From assembly GCF_007856155.1 (NCBI RefSeq), contig NZ_CP042266.1, positions 4,836,001 through 4,900,000 on the forward strand: a stretch of DNA of 64,000 nt, in the 5' to 3' direction. This DNA is from Streptomyces qinzhouensis (GTDB lineage Bacteria > Actinomycetota > Actinomycetes > Streptomycetales > Streptomycetaceae). A program made the translations under genes and the position numbers. The notes below the pieces were generated by a model that had not been told where the DNA came from, searched no databases, and saw nothing but the letters and a program-made list of their open reading frames with translations. Position 1 is the first letter of the stretch. Each line of letters starts with the position of its first letter. Of this stretch, positions 7,525-16,498 are shown one piece after another.

Positions 7525-8673
7525 ATGCCCGTGTCCGGAACCATCGAGGAATCCACCGCGCAGACCGCGCACGCCACGCCGGAATCACCGTCCGCCGACG
7601 TTCTGCGGCCGCATGCGGAACAGACCTTCGCGGCCGAACTCGCCGCCCTGGCCGCCGCCGACGACCGGCCCCGACCGGTCAACTGGCGGCTCTCGCCCTG
7701 GGCCGTCTCGCTCTATCTGCTCGGCGGCACCCTGCCCGACGGCACCGTGATCACTCCGAAGTACGTCGGGCCGCGCCGGATCGTCGAGGTCGCCGTCACC
7801 ACCCTGGCCACCGATCGCGCGCTGCTGCTCCTCGGGGTCCCCGGCACCGCGAAGACCTGGGTGTCGGAGCACTTGGCTGCGGCCGTCAGCGGGAACTCCA
7901 CCCTGCTGGTGCAGGGCACCGCCGGCACCCCCGAAGAGGCCATCCGGTACGGCTGGAACTACGCTCGGCTGCTCGCCCACGGACCGAGCCGGGAAGCGCT
8001 CGTGCCCAGCCCCGTGATGCGCGCCATGCGGGACGGCACGACCGCCCGGGTCGAGGAGCTGACCCGGATCCCCGCCGATGTGCAGGACACCCTGATCACC
8101 ATCCTGTCCGAGAAGACCCTTCCGGTCCCCGAGCTGGGCGAGGAGGTCCAGGCGGTCCGCGGTTTCAATCTGATCGCCACCGCCAATGACCGGGACCGCG
8201 GTGTCAACGAACTCTCCAGCGCTCTGCGCCGCCGCTTCAACACGGTCGTCCTGCCGCTGCCCGCGACGGCCGACGCCGAGGTCGACATCGTCTCCCGCCG
8301 CGTCGACCAGCTCGGCCGGTCGCTCGATCTGCCCGCCGTACCCGAGGGCGTCGAAGAGATCCGGCGCGTCGTCACGGTCTTCCGCGAGCTGCGCGAGGGC
8401 GTCTCCGCGGACGGCCGCACCAAGCTCAAGTCGCCCTCCGGGACGCTCTCCACGGCCGAGGCGATCTCCGTCGTCACGGGCGGACTGGCGCTCGCGGCCC
8501 ACTTCGGCGACGGGGTGCTGCGGCCCGGTGATGTCGCCGCCGGCATCCTCGGCGCCGTGGTCCGCGACCCGGCCGCCGACCGGGTCATCTGGCAGGAGTA
8601 TCTGGAGACCGTGGTGCGCGAGCGCGACGGCTGGAAGGACTTCTACCGCGCCTGCCGCGAGGCCGGCGTATGA
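7525..8673 (+). CDS. MoxR-type AAA+ ATPase
   Basis: A 382-residue AAA+ protein of the MoxR kind. Walker A is GVPGTAKT (104-111), the sensor 1 block IATANDRD has Asn221, and arginine-finger candidates lie in LRRRF (235-238). The Walker B position reads ARVEELTRIP (Glu177-Glu178) where most MoxR proteins have Asp-Glu, a conservative change. MoxR ATPases work as chaperones with VWA-domain partners to remodel or activate protein targets. The gene opens a three-gene operon and its stop overlaps the next start (ATGA at 8670). The start is supported by GGGGGAG. Likely the motor of the module. Confidence 0.88.
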   Translation: MPVSGTIEESTAQTAHATPESPSADVLRPHAEQTFAAELAALAAADDRPRPVNWRLSPWAVSLYLLGGTLPDGTVITPKYVGPRRIVEVAVTTLATDRALLLLGVPGTAKTWVSEHLAAAVSGNSTLLVQGTAGTPEEAIRYGWNYARLLAHGPSREALVPSPVMRAMRDGTTARVEELTRIPADVQDTLITILSEKTLPVPELGEEVQAVRGFNLIATANDRDRGVNELSSALRRRFNTVVLPLPATADAEVDIVSRRVDQLGRSLDLPAVPEGVEEIRRVVTVFRELREGVSADGRTKLKSPSGTLSTAEAISVVTGGLALAAHFGDGVLRPGDVAAGILGAVVRDPAADRVIWQEYLETVVRERDGWKDFYRACREAGV

Positions 8674-11189
8674 CCGGGACCCCGCCGCCGCGCGGCACGA
8701 GCGAGCGGCCCGCCGCCGGGCCGCTGCTGCTGGGCGTCCGCCACCACGGCCCCGGTTCCGCCCGCGCGGTCGCCGCGGCGCTGGCCGCCGCCGCGCCGGC
8801 CGCTGTGCTCATCGAGGGCCCGCCCGAGGGCGACGCGCTGCTGTCGCTCGCCGCCGGCACCGGGCTGCGCCCCCCGGTCGCCCTGCTGGCGCACGCGGTC
8901 GACGACCCCGGCCGGGCCGCTTTCTGGCCCTTCGCCGAGTTCTCCCCGGAATGGGTCGCCGTCCGCTGGGCCCTCGCCCATGACGTCCCGGTCCGCTTCA
9001 TCGACCTGCCCGCCGCCCACACCCTCGCGCTGACCACCGACGCCACCGGCCACGGGGGTCCGATGGTGCCGGATGCGGTTCCGGGGGGATCCGCATCCGG
9101 CACCACCGAGGAATCCGATCCGAGCTGGGACGCGGTCCCCGGCGAGCCCTCCCTCCGGACCGAGCCCGGCGGCGGACCCGACGGCACGGCGTTCCCTCCG
9201 GGGGAGCGCGCCGCCCCGGCAGCGGGCCCGGCCGCTCCGGCCGTCGATCCGGAGCGGATGCGGATCGACCCGCTCGCCGTGCTCGCCGAAGCCGCCGGAT
9301 ACGACGATGCCGAACGCTGGTGGGAGGACGTCGTCGAACACCGCGGCGCGGACGACCCGTTCGCCTCCTTCGCCGTCCTCGCCGAGGCCATGACCGCTCT
9401 CCGGGAGACCTACGGCCACGGGGGACACGACCGGGATCTGATCCGCGAGGCCCGGATGCGGCTCGAGCTGCGGGCCGCCCGCAAGGAGTTCGGTGACCGG
9501 ATCGCCGTCGTCTGCGGCGCCTGGCACGTCCCCGCCCTCGCCGAACGCACCACCGTCGCCGCCGACAAGGCGCTCCTGAAGGGGCTGCCCAAGGTCAGAA
9601 CCGAAACGACCTGGGTGCCGTGGACCCACCGCAGGCTCGCCCGGACCAGTGGCTACGGCGCCGGAATCGACTCCCCCGGCTGGTACGGCCATCTCTTCAC
9701 CGCCCCCGACCGGCCCGTCGAGCGCTGGCTGACCAAGGTCGCCGGGCTGCTGCGGGACGAGGACATCCCCGTCTCGTCGGCCCATGTCATCGAGGCCGTA
9801 CGGCTCGCGCGGACCCTCGCGGTGATGCGTGGCCGGCCGCTCGCCGGGCTGACCGAGACCACCGACGCCGTCCGGGCCGTGATGTGCGACGGCTCCGATG
9901 TGCCACTCGCCCTCGTCCGGGACCGGCTGATCGTCGGCGATGTGCTCGGCGAGGTGCCGGACGAGGCGCCCGCCGTCCCCCTCCAGCGCGATCTCACCCG
10001 CCTTCAGCGCAGTCTCCGGCTCAAGCCGGAGGCGCTGGAGCGGGAACTGGAGCTGGACCTCCGCAAGGACACGGACGCGGGCAAGAGCCGGCTGCTGCAC
10101 CGGCTGCGGCTCCTCGGTATCGACTGGGGCGAGCCGGCCACCGGCCGTGGCAGCACCGGCACCTTCCGCGAGACCTGGCGGCTCCGCTGGGAGCCCGAAC
10201 TCCATGTCCGGGTCGCCGAGGCGGGCGTCTGGGGCACCACCGTGCTCTCCGCCGCGACCGCCCACGCCCGGCACCAGGCCCGTACCGCCGGCGAACTCAC
10301 CGCCGTCACCGCCCTCGCCGAGCGGTGCCTGCTCGCCGAGCTGACCGACGCCCTGCCCGTGGTGATGCGCGCACTCGCCGACCGGGCGGCGCTCGACACC
10401 GATGTCGCCCGGCTCGCCCAAGCCCTGCCCGCACTGGCCCGCGCCCTGCGTTACGGAGACGTCCGGGCCACCGACACCGCCGCGCTCGCCGACGTCGCCA
10501 CCGGCCTCGCCGAACGGATCTGTGTCGGGCTGCCGCCCGCCTGCACCGGCCTCGACGCCGACGGTGCCGCCGCGATGCGCGGCCACCTCGACGCCGTGCA
10601 CGGAGCCGTCGCACTGCTGCCCGGGGACGGCGGCACGGCCGACCGCTGGCGCGCGGTCCTGCGCTCCCTCGCCGGACGGAACACCGCGGCCGGGGCGATC
10701 CGGGGCCGGGCCGCCCGGCTCCTCCTCGACGACGGAGTCCTCGCCGAGGACGAGGCCGCCCGGCTGATGGGTTTCGCCCTCTCGCCCGGCACCCCGCCGG
10801 CCGAGGCCGCCGCGTGGATCGAGGGCTTCGTCGGCGGTGGCGCCGGCGGCGGAATGCTGCTCGTCCACGACGAACGCCTCCTGGGGCTGGTCGACGACTG
10901 GCTGACCGGGGTCCCGCCGGAGGCCTTCACCGATGTGCTGCCGCTGCTGCGCCGCACCTTCTCCGCCTATGAGCCGGGAGTCCGCCGCACCCTCGGCGAA
11001 CTGGTCCGGCGCGGTGCCGTGACGGGCGTCCGGTCCGCGACCGCCGGTTCCGCCGCGGCCGGCGCCGGGATACCGGGTTTCGGCCCCGGCATCGACGCCG
11101 GGCGCGCCGATGCCGTGCTGCCCGTGCTGAAGCTGCTGCTGGGCACCGCCGACGACCGTTTCGACAACCTCCTGGGGGTGGGGGCATGA
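8670..11189 (+). CDS. DUF5682 family protein, probable TraB/TIKI-like hydrolase domain
   Basis: An 839-residue protein translationally coupled (ATGA) to both neighbours. The N-terminal 300 residues show LLGVRHHGPGS (GxxH: Gly22, His25), an acid in LIEGP (Glu49), RFIDLP, and VVCGAWHVPAL (GxxH: Gly283, His286). Two GxxH motifs plus a Glu are the signature of the TIKI/TraB/ChaN/EreA superfamily, so a metal-dependent hydrolase or protease-like activity is inferred. The Ala/Pro-rich stretch near 130-190 is a low-complexity insert. The C-terminal 500 residues are mainly helical, without a known motif. Probably the effector or substrate-handling partner of the MoxR/VWA pair. Confidence 0.75.
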   Translation: MTGTPPPRGTSERPAAGPLLLGVRHHGPGSARAVAAALAAAAPAAVLIEGPPEGDALLSLAAGTGLRPPVALLAHAVDDPGRAAFWPFAEFSPEWVAVRWALAHDVPVRFIDLPAAHTLALTTDATGHGGPMVPDAVPGGSASGTTEESDPSWDAVPGEPSLRTEPGGGPDGTAFPPGERAAPAAGPAAPAVDPERMRIDPLAVLAEAAGYDDAERWWEDVVEHRGADDPFASFAVLAEAMTALRETYGHGGHDRDLIREARMRLELRAARKEFGDRIAVVCGAWHVPALAERTTVAADKALLKGLPKVRTETTWVPWTHRRLARTSGYGAGIDSPGWYGHLFTAPDRPVERWLTKVAGLLRDEDIPVSSAHVIEAVRLARTLAVMRGRPLAGLTETTDAVRAVMCDGSDVPLALVRDRLIVGDVLGEVPDEAPAVPLQRDLTRLQRSLRLKPEALERELELDLRKDTDAGKSRLLHRLRLLGIDWGEPATGRGSTGTFRETWRLRWEPELHVRVAEAGVWGTTVLSAATAHARHQARTAGELTAVTALAERCLLAELTDALPVVMRALADRAALDTDVARLAQALPALARALRYGDVRATDTAALADVATGLAERICVGLPPACTGLDADGAAAMRGHLDAVHGAVALLPGDGGTADRWRAVLRSLAGRNTAAGAIRGRAARLLLDDGVLAEDEAARLMGFALSPGTPPAEAAAWIEGFVGGGAGGGMLLVHDERLLGLVDDWLTGVPPEAFTDVLPLLRRTFSAYEPGVRRTLGELVRRGAVTGVRSATAGSAAAGAGIPGFGPGIDAGRADAVLPVLKLLLGTADDRFDNLLGVGA

Positions 11190-12367
11190 CCACCGAAGAC
11201 ATCACGGACGCCGCGGGAGAGCGGCTGCGGCGCTGGCGACTGGTGCTCGGCGGCGACTCCGCGGACGGCACCGGCTGTGCGCTCGGCGGCCGCGACCAGG
11301 CCATGGACGCCACCCTCGCCGCGCTCTACGGCGGCGGGGACGGCTCCGGGACCGGCCGCAGGGGCTCCGGCCGGGGAGCCGGGCTCGGCGCCTCCGCGCC
11401 CTCCGTCGCCCGCTGGCTCGGCGACATCCGTACGTACTTCCCCAGCTCCGTCGTGCAGGTCATGCAGCGTGACGCCATCGACCGGCTGGATCTGTCGGCC
11501 CTGCTCCTGGAGCCGGAGATGCTGGAGGCGGTCGAGGCCGACGTCCATCTCGTCGGCACCCTCCTCTCCCTCAACCGGGCCATGCCCGAGACGACCAAGG
11601 AGACCGCCCGCGCCGTGGTCCGCAAGGTCGTCGAGAAACTGGAGAAGCAGCTCGCCACCCGGACCAGATCGACCCTGACGGGCGCGCTCGACCGCTCCGC
11701 CCGGATCAGCCGCCCCCGGCACCGGGACATCGACTGGGACCGGACGATCCGGGCCAACCTCAAGAACTACCTCCCCGAGTACCGCACGGTCGTCCCCGAG
11801 CGTCTCGTCGGATACGGCCGTGCCTCCCAGGCGGTCAAGAAGGAGGTGGTGCTCTGCATCGACCAATCGGGTTCCATGGCGGCCTCGGTGGTCTACGCGT
11901 CCGTGTTCGGTGCCGTCCTCGCCTCGATGCGGTCCATCGCCACCCGGCTGGTCGTCTTCGACACCGCCGTGGTGGATCTGACCGACCAGCTCGACGATCC
12001 GGTCGACGTCCTCTTCGGCACCCAGCTCGGCGGCGGCACGGACATCAACCGGGCGCTCGCCTACTGCCAGGAGCGCATCACCCGCCCCGCGGACACCGTG
12101 GTGGTGCTGATCAGCGATTTGTACGAGGGCGGTATCCGGGACGAGATGCTGAAGCGGGTCGCGGCGATGAAAGCCGCCGGAGTGCAGTTCGTGGCCCTGC
12201 TCGCCCTCTCCGACGAGGGCGCCCCCGCCTACGACCGGGAGCACGCGGCCGCCCTGGCGGCGCTGGGCGCACCGGCCTTCGCCTGCACCCCGGACCTCTT
12301 CCCCGATGTCATGGCGGCCGCCATCGAGCGGCGCCCGCTGCCGATACCGGAGGCCGCGACGGGCTGA
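11186..12367 (+). CDS. VWA-domain protein, MoxR partner
   Basis: A 393-residue protein with a C-terminal von Willebrand factor A domain. An intact MIDAS is visible: DQSGS (Asp226, Ser228, Ser230), Thr285 in GGTDIN and Asp311 in LISDLYEGG. The N-terminal 200 residues are helical (an all-alpha region as in CoxE/YehP-type VWA proteins), with a Gly-rich loop near 50-65. Such proteins bind the MoxR ring and deliver substrates through a metal-dependent contact. It overlaps DUF5682 by ATGA and ends the operon. No signal peptide or membrane segment, so it is cytoplasmic. Confidence 0.85.
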   Translation: MTTEDITDAAGERLRRWRLVLGGDSADGTGCALGGRDQAMDATLAALYGGGDGSGTGRRGSGRGAGLGASAPSVARWLGDIRTYFPSSVVQVMQRDAIDRLDLSALLLEPEMLEAVEADVHLVGTLLSLNRAMPETTKETARAVVRKVVEKLEKQLATRTRSTLTGALDRSARISRPRHRDIDWDRTIRANLKNYLPEYRTVVPERLVGYGRASQAVKKEVVLCIDQSGSMAASVVYASVFGAVLASMRSIATRLVVFDTAVVDLTDQLDDPVDVLFGTQLGGGTDINRALAYCQERITRPADTVVVLISDLYEGGIRDEMLKRVAAMKAAGVQFVALLALSDEGAPAYDREHAAALAALGAPAFACTPDLFPDVMAAAIERRPLPIPEAATG

Positions 12368-12406
12368 CGGCCCCGCCGCCGGGCCGCCCGGCCGACAGGT
12401 CACCCC

Positions 12407-12443
12407 GGGCCACGGACCGCCCGGACCGGCCCGTCCGTGGCCC
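12407..12443. terminator. Terminator after the MoxR-DUF5682-VWA operon
   Basis: Perfect 11-bp stem (GGGCCACGGAC at 12407-12417 with GTCCGTGGCCC at 12433-12443) 40 nt after the VWA stop. No T-tract. Confidence 0.6.
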
Positions 12444-12466
12444 CTGAACCCGCCAGTCGCTCGATC

Positions 12467-12482
12467 TGTGACTGTTCTCACC
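12467..12482. promoter_or_regulatory. Rex-like half-site pair upstream of sucCD
   Basis: TGTGACTGTTCTCACC keeps the TGTGA-N6-TCAC outer arms of the Rex (NADH-sensing repressor) operator but not the inner bases. A further GGTGTGAG follows at 12488-12495. About 180 nt upstream of sucC. Weak, kept as a candidate only. Confidence 0.25.
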
Positions 12483-12659
12483 ACTCAGGTGTGAGCTGCG
12501 ATTTAGGAGGCCGCCATCCTCGGGGATAACCTGCGAGGCGGACATGCCGCGCGCCGGTCTCCGTGTGCGCCTCCCTTGTGACGATCGCAGTCACGTTGCC
12601 CTCCGCGGCACGCCCACGCCTACTAGGAACCGCGATCATCAGAAAAGGGACGGACGCGC

Positions 12660-13844
12660 GTGGACCTGTTCGAGTACCAGGCGAGGGACCTCTTCGCCAA
12701 GCACGGTGTACCGGTGCTGGCCGGTGAAGTCATCGACACGCCTGACGCGGCGCGCGCGGCGACCGAGCGGCTGGGCGGCAAGTCCGTCGTCAAGGCCCAG
12801 GTCAAGGTCGGCGGCCGGGGCAAGGCCGGCGGCGTCAAGCTCGCCACCAGCCCGGACGACGCGGTCGAGAAGGCCGGTCAGATCCTCGGCCTGGACATCA
12901 AGGGCCACACGGTCCACAAGGTGATGATCGCGGAGACCGCGCCCGAGATCGCCGAGGAGTACTACGTCTCGTACCTCCTCGACCGCACCAACCGCACCTT
13001 CCTGGCCATGGCCTCCGTCGAGGGCGGCATGGACATCGAGGAGGTCGCGGCCACCAAGCCCGAGGCCCTCGCCAAGATCCCGGTCGACGCCAACGAGGGC
13101 GTCACCCCGGAGAAGGCCGCCGAGATCGTCGCCGCCGCGAAGTTCCCGGCCGAGGTCGCGGACCAGGTCGCCGACATCCTGGTGACCCTCTGGAAGACCT
13201 TCATCGCCGAGGACGCGCTCCTCGTCGAGGTCAACCCGCTCGCCAAGGTCGCCGACGGCCGGGTGCTGGCGCTGGACGGCAAGGTCTCCCTCGACGCCAA
13301 CGCCGACTTCCGCCAGCCGGGGCACGAGGCGCTGGAGGACAAGGACGCGGCCAACCCGCTGGAGGCCGCGGCCAAGGCCAAGAACCTCAACTACGTCAAG
13401 CTCGACGGCGAGGTCGGCATCATCGGCAACGGTGCCGGTCTGGTGATGTCCACCCTGGACGTCGTCGCCTACGCGGGCGAGGCCCACGACGGCGTCAAGC
13501 CGGCCAACTTCCTCGACATCGGCGGCGGTGCCTCCGCCGAGGTCATGGCGAACGGCCTGGAGATCATCCTCGGCGACCCGGACGTCAAGTCCGTGTTCGT
13601 CAACGTCTTCGGCGGCATCACCGCCTGTGACGAGGTCGCCAACGGCATCGTCCAGGCGCTGGAGCTGCTCAAGGCCAAGGGCGAGGACGTCACCAAGCCG
13701 CTGGTGGTCCGCCTCGACGGCAACAACGCGGAGCTGGGGCGCAAGATCCTCTCCGACGCCAACCACCCGCTGGTGCAGCGCGTGGACACGATGGACGGCG
13801 CCGCCGACAAGGCCGCCGAGCTCGCCGCGGCCGCCGCGAAGTAA
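12660..13844 (+). CDS. sucC: Succinyl-CoA synthetase (ADP-forming) beta subunit
   Basis: A 394-residue ATP-grasp subunit, full length for the family. It starts at GTG 12660 ([19 protein letters not shown], a near-universal N-terminus) after AAAGGGAC. It binds nucleotide and, with SucD, interconverts succinyl-CoA and succinate with substrate-level phosphorylation in the TCA cycle. The C-terminal CoA-ligase part includes [16 protein letters not shown], the helix that faces the phosphohistidine. It is followed 21 nt later by sucD, so they form one operon. A 290-bp leader region precedes it. Confidence 0.97.
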   Translation: MDLFEYQARDLFAKHGVPVLAGEVIDTPDAARAATERLGGKSVVKAQVKVGGRGKAGGVKLATSPDDAVEKAGQILGLDIKGHTVHKVMIAETAPEIAEEYYVSYLLDRTNRTFLAMASVEGGMDIEEVAATKPEALAKIPVDANEGVTPEKAAEIVAAAKFPAEVADQVADILVTLWKTFIAEDALLVEVNPLAKVADGRVLALDGKVSLDANADFRQPGHEALEDKDAANPLEAAAKAKNLNYVKLDGEVGIIGNGAGLVMSTLDVVAYAGEAHDGVKPANFLDIGGGASAEVMANGLEIILGDPDVKSVFVNVFGGITACDEVANGIVQALELLKAKGEDVTKPLVVRLDGNNAELGRKILSDANHPLVQRVDTMDGAADKAAELAAAAAK

Positions 13845-13865
13845 GGGACGAGGTACACCACCACC

Positions 13866-14750
13866 ATGGCTATCTTCCTGACCAAGGACAGCAAGGTCAT
13901 CGTCCAGGGCATGACCGGTGCCACGGGCATGAAGCACACCCGGCTGATGCTGGGTGACGGCACCAACATCGTCGGCGGTGTGAACCCCCGCAAGGCCGGT
14001 ACGACCGTCGACTTCGACGGCACCTCCGTACCCGTCTTCGGCACGGTCGCCGAGGCGATGAAGGAGACCGGCGCCGATGTGTCGGTCCTCTTCGTGCCTC
14101 CGGCCTTCGCCAAGGCCGCCGTGGTCGAGGCGATCGACGCCGAGATCCCGCTCGCCGTCGTGATCACCGAGGGCATCGCGGTCCACGACTCCGCCGCCTT
14201 CTGGGCGTACGCCGTCGCCAAGGGCAACAAGACCCGGATCATCGGCCCGAACTGCCCCGGTCTGATCACCCCCGGCCAGTCCAACGCGGGCATCATCCCG
14301 GGCGACATCACCAAGCCCGGCAAGATCGGCCTGGTCTCCAAGTCCGGCACGCTGACCTACCAGATGATGTACGAGCTGCGCGACATCGGCTTCACGTCGG
14401 CGGTCGGCATCGGCGGTGACCCGGTCATCGGCACCACCCACATCGACGCCCTCGCGGCCTTCGAGGCCGACCCGGAGACCGAGCTGATCGTGATGATCGG
14501 CGAGATCGGCGGTGACGCCGAGGAGCGTGCGGCGGACTTCATCAAGGAGAACGTCACCAAGCCGGTCGTCGGCTATGTCGCGGGCTTCACCGCCCCCGAG
14601 GGCAAGACGATGGGCCACGCCGGTGCCATCGTGTCGGGCTCCTCCGGCACCGCGCAGGCGAAGAAGGAGGCCCTGGAGGCCGCGGGCGTCCAGGTCGGCA
14701 AGACCCCGACCGAGACGGCGAAGCTCGCGCGGGCGATCCTCTCGGCGTAA
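13866..14750 (+). CDS. sucD: Succinyl-CoA synthetase alpha subunit
   Basis: A 294-residue alpha subunit with the Rossmann CoA-binding start ([19 protein letters not shown]) and the phosphorylated histidine in TMGHAGAIV (His251). The [15 protein letters not shown] block is typical of the C-terminal loop. It starts 21 nt after sucC and is probably translated with it. Together they form the TCA enzyme that links 2-oxoglutarate dehydrogenase to the succinate dehydrogenase encoded at 56.4-59.8 kb. Confidence 0.97.
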   Translation: MAIFLTKDSKVIVQGMTGATGMKHTRLMLGDGTNIVGGVNPRKAGTTVDFDGTSVPVFGTVAEAMKETGADVSVLFVPPAFAKAAVVEAIDAEIPLAVVITEGIAVHDSAAFWAYAVAKGNKTRIIGPNCPGLITPGQSNAGIIPGDITKPGKIGLVSKSGTLTYQMMYELRDIGFTSAVGIGGDPVIGTTHIDALAAFEADPETELIVMIGEIGGDAEERAADFIKENVTKPVVGYVAGFTAPEGKTMGHAGAIVSGSSGTAQAKKEALEAAGVQVGKTPTETAKLARAILSA

Positions 14751-14810
14751 GCGAATCCTCTGCGGTCGGGCGGCCCGCCTCGGGCCACCGCCACGGCCGC
14801 CGGGTCACCA

Positions 14811-14853
14811 GCGGGTGGGCCCGTGTCCCTTTCGGGGGCGCGGGCCCACCCGC
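14811..14853 (+). terminator. Terminator after sucCD
   Basis: Perfect 13-bp stem (GCGGGTGGGCCCG at 14811-14823, CGGGCCCACCCGC at 14841-14853); inner bases pair further. It lies 60 nt after the sucD stop. Confidence 0.75.
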
Positions 14854-15059
14854 GTTTCCGGCCGACCCCCGCCGCCGGGGTCCGATACCGGGTCGGCCGC
14901 CGGGGCGCGTAGGGGCCCTGAGCGCGGGGCCGGCGCCGGTCTGCCGGATCGCGCCGGGCTTGCGCGCCTCCCCCCGGCTACCGCCGGGGCCGCCCGGGTG
15001 CGGGCACCCCCGTCGGGCGGTGGCCCGCGGAGGTAGCCCCACCGCGGGGGCTCCAAGGC
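14854..15059. other. Gene-free stretch between convergent sucD and hybrid regulator gene
   Basis: With the sucCD terminator this completes a 309-bp gap. It is very GC-rich with short inverted repeats and no credible ORF. At its right end AGCCCC (15035-15040) pairs with GGGGCT (15047-15052), just past the stop of the minus-strand gene, a plausible terminator for it. Confidence 0.4.
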
Positions 15060-16352
15060 TCAGCGGGGCTCGGGGACCAGGCGGCCGGGGCCCGCGGCCG
15101 GTTCGGCGCGGAGCATCTCCCGGAGGGCCATGTCCCGCGGGGTCAGACGCTGGGGACCGGCGTGGCCCGGGACCCCGCCGACCCGCTGGCCGGGCGCGAC
15201 CTCGGGGATGTAGCGGGTCGGCGCCGTCGCCAGCGTCATCCCCGTCGCACTCATGATCACCACGGTCACGGTGAGCGCCAGCCGGGTCCAGAACCAGGCC
15301 CGCCGCTCGCCCGTCGTGCGGACGTCCGCCGCCGGGGCGGGCTGCGGCACCGGGCCGCCGTCCGTGAGGAGCGCGGCCAGCCGGTCGCGCAGCGCCTCGG
15401 GGTCGGCGAGCTCGGGCAGTTCGGCGGCGACGGCCGCCCGGGCGTGCAGCAGCCGGTTGGCCGCGGCCGGGGTGCTGGCCTCCGTCTCGGCCGCGGTCTC
15501 CGGCAGGTCGAGCCCGAGGCCGTCGTAGAGCAGGACGGTCCGGCGGTAGGGCGGCGGCAGGTGCAGCAGTACGGCCAGCAGTTCGCGGCCCGCCCGGTCC
15601 AGCGGCGGACTGTCGGCGTGCCGGTGCGCGGGCCGCAGCCGGTGCCACGGCGAGAGCGCCAGCTCGTACGCCGCCGAACGCACCCAGCCGACCGGGTCCC
15701 GGTCCCGGGCGATGTCCGGCCACTGCTGCCAGGCGATGTGGAAGGCCCGCTCCACCGACTCGTGCGCCAGTTGGAGCCGCCCGGTGAGCAGGTACGTCTG
15801 CCGGACGAGTCCGGGCGCGCAGTGCGCGTACAGCGCGTCGAACGCCTCGGCGGGCCCCCGCGCGGCGGCCAGGGCCGCGGCCCCGGCGGGCGAAAGGCCG
15901 GAAACCGGTGCGCGGCCCCCGGCCGCCCGGACCGGCGTGGAGGCCGGTGCCGATGCCGGGGCCCCGGTCGGGTCGGCCGCCCCGTCCGGCCGGGCCGCGC
16001 CGCCCGGGCCCGGGGCAGCCGCGTCGCCCCCCGCCGGGGCCGTCAGCGGCGCTTCCCCGTTCTGCTGTTCGGCAGGGGGCCGGGCGGGGGCGCTGGAGGC
16101 TTCCGGCGGCGCGAGCAGCTTGGCGTACGCCTCCCGTCGGCGCCCGCGCGGTTCGCCCCGGCCGCTCTCCCAGGCCCTTACCGTCGCCTTGGTCACGCCC
16201 AGCGCCCGGGCGATCTGCTCTTCGCTCATCGACCGCTCCTCACGGAGCCTGCGCCGTTCCTTCGGGGCGGGCAGCGGCGTTTGCGAAGGCGGCCGCGAGG
16301 GCGGCGGGGAGGAGGGGGAGGGCGAGGACGAGGAAGAAGGTCTCCGGGTCAT
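15060..16352 (-). CDS. Hybrid regulator: XRE-type HTH, sigma-70-like region and C-terminal membrane segment
   Basis: A 430-residue protein. ATG 16352 has GGGGAG at correct spacing; GTG 16406 has none. A Ser/Pro-rich tail (1-30) precedes an XRE-like HTH (about 41-72, [20 protein letters not shown]). After a Pro/Ala-rich linker comes a block resembling sigma region 2 ([24 protein letters not shown]..., about 170-230), then a degenerate region 4-like part ([21 protein letters not shown]). One hydrophobic segment follows near 352-375 ([18 protein letters not shown]) with about 50 residues outside. It may tether an ECF-like regulator to the membrane. Whether it still binds core RNA polymerase cannot be told. 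Confidence 0.65.
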   Translation of the reverse strand: MTRRPSSSSSPSPSSPPPSRPPSQTPLPAPKERRRLREERSMSEEQIARALGVTKATVRAWESGRGEPRGRRREAYAKLLAPPEASSAPARPPAEQQNGEAPLTAPAGGDAAAPGPGGAARPDGAADPTGAPASAPASTPVRAAGGRAPVSGLSPAGAAALAAARGPAEAFDALYAHCAPGLVRQTYLLTGRLQLAHESVERAFHIAWQQWPDIARDRDPVGWVRSAAYELALSPWHRLRPAHRHADSPPLDRAGRELLAVLLHLPPPYRRTVLLYDGLGLDLPETAAETEASTPAAANRLLHARAAVAAELPELADPEALRDRLAALLTDGGPVPQPAPAADVRTTGERRAWFWTRLALTVTVVIMSATGMTLATAPTRYIPEVAPGQRVGGVPGHAGPQRLTPRDMALREMLRAEPAAGPGRLVPEPR

Positions 16353-16498
16353 GGACGACTCCCCGGGCCCGTCGTCCGTCCCGCCGGAATCCTCACGGCA
16401 GTGCACTTTTCATAGAAGTACATAAACGTATATTGGGCGACACTACGGCCAATCGCCCGTTACGACGGGAAAGCGCGTGTCGTTGGGAGCATGGCCGG

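Noticed and set aside
12639..14618. Minus-strand frame antisense to sucCD
   Set aside because: Shadow of two well-defined TCA genes; composition is the mirror of their codon usage.
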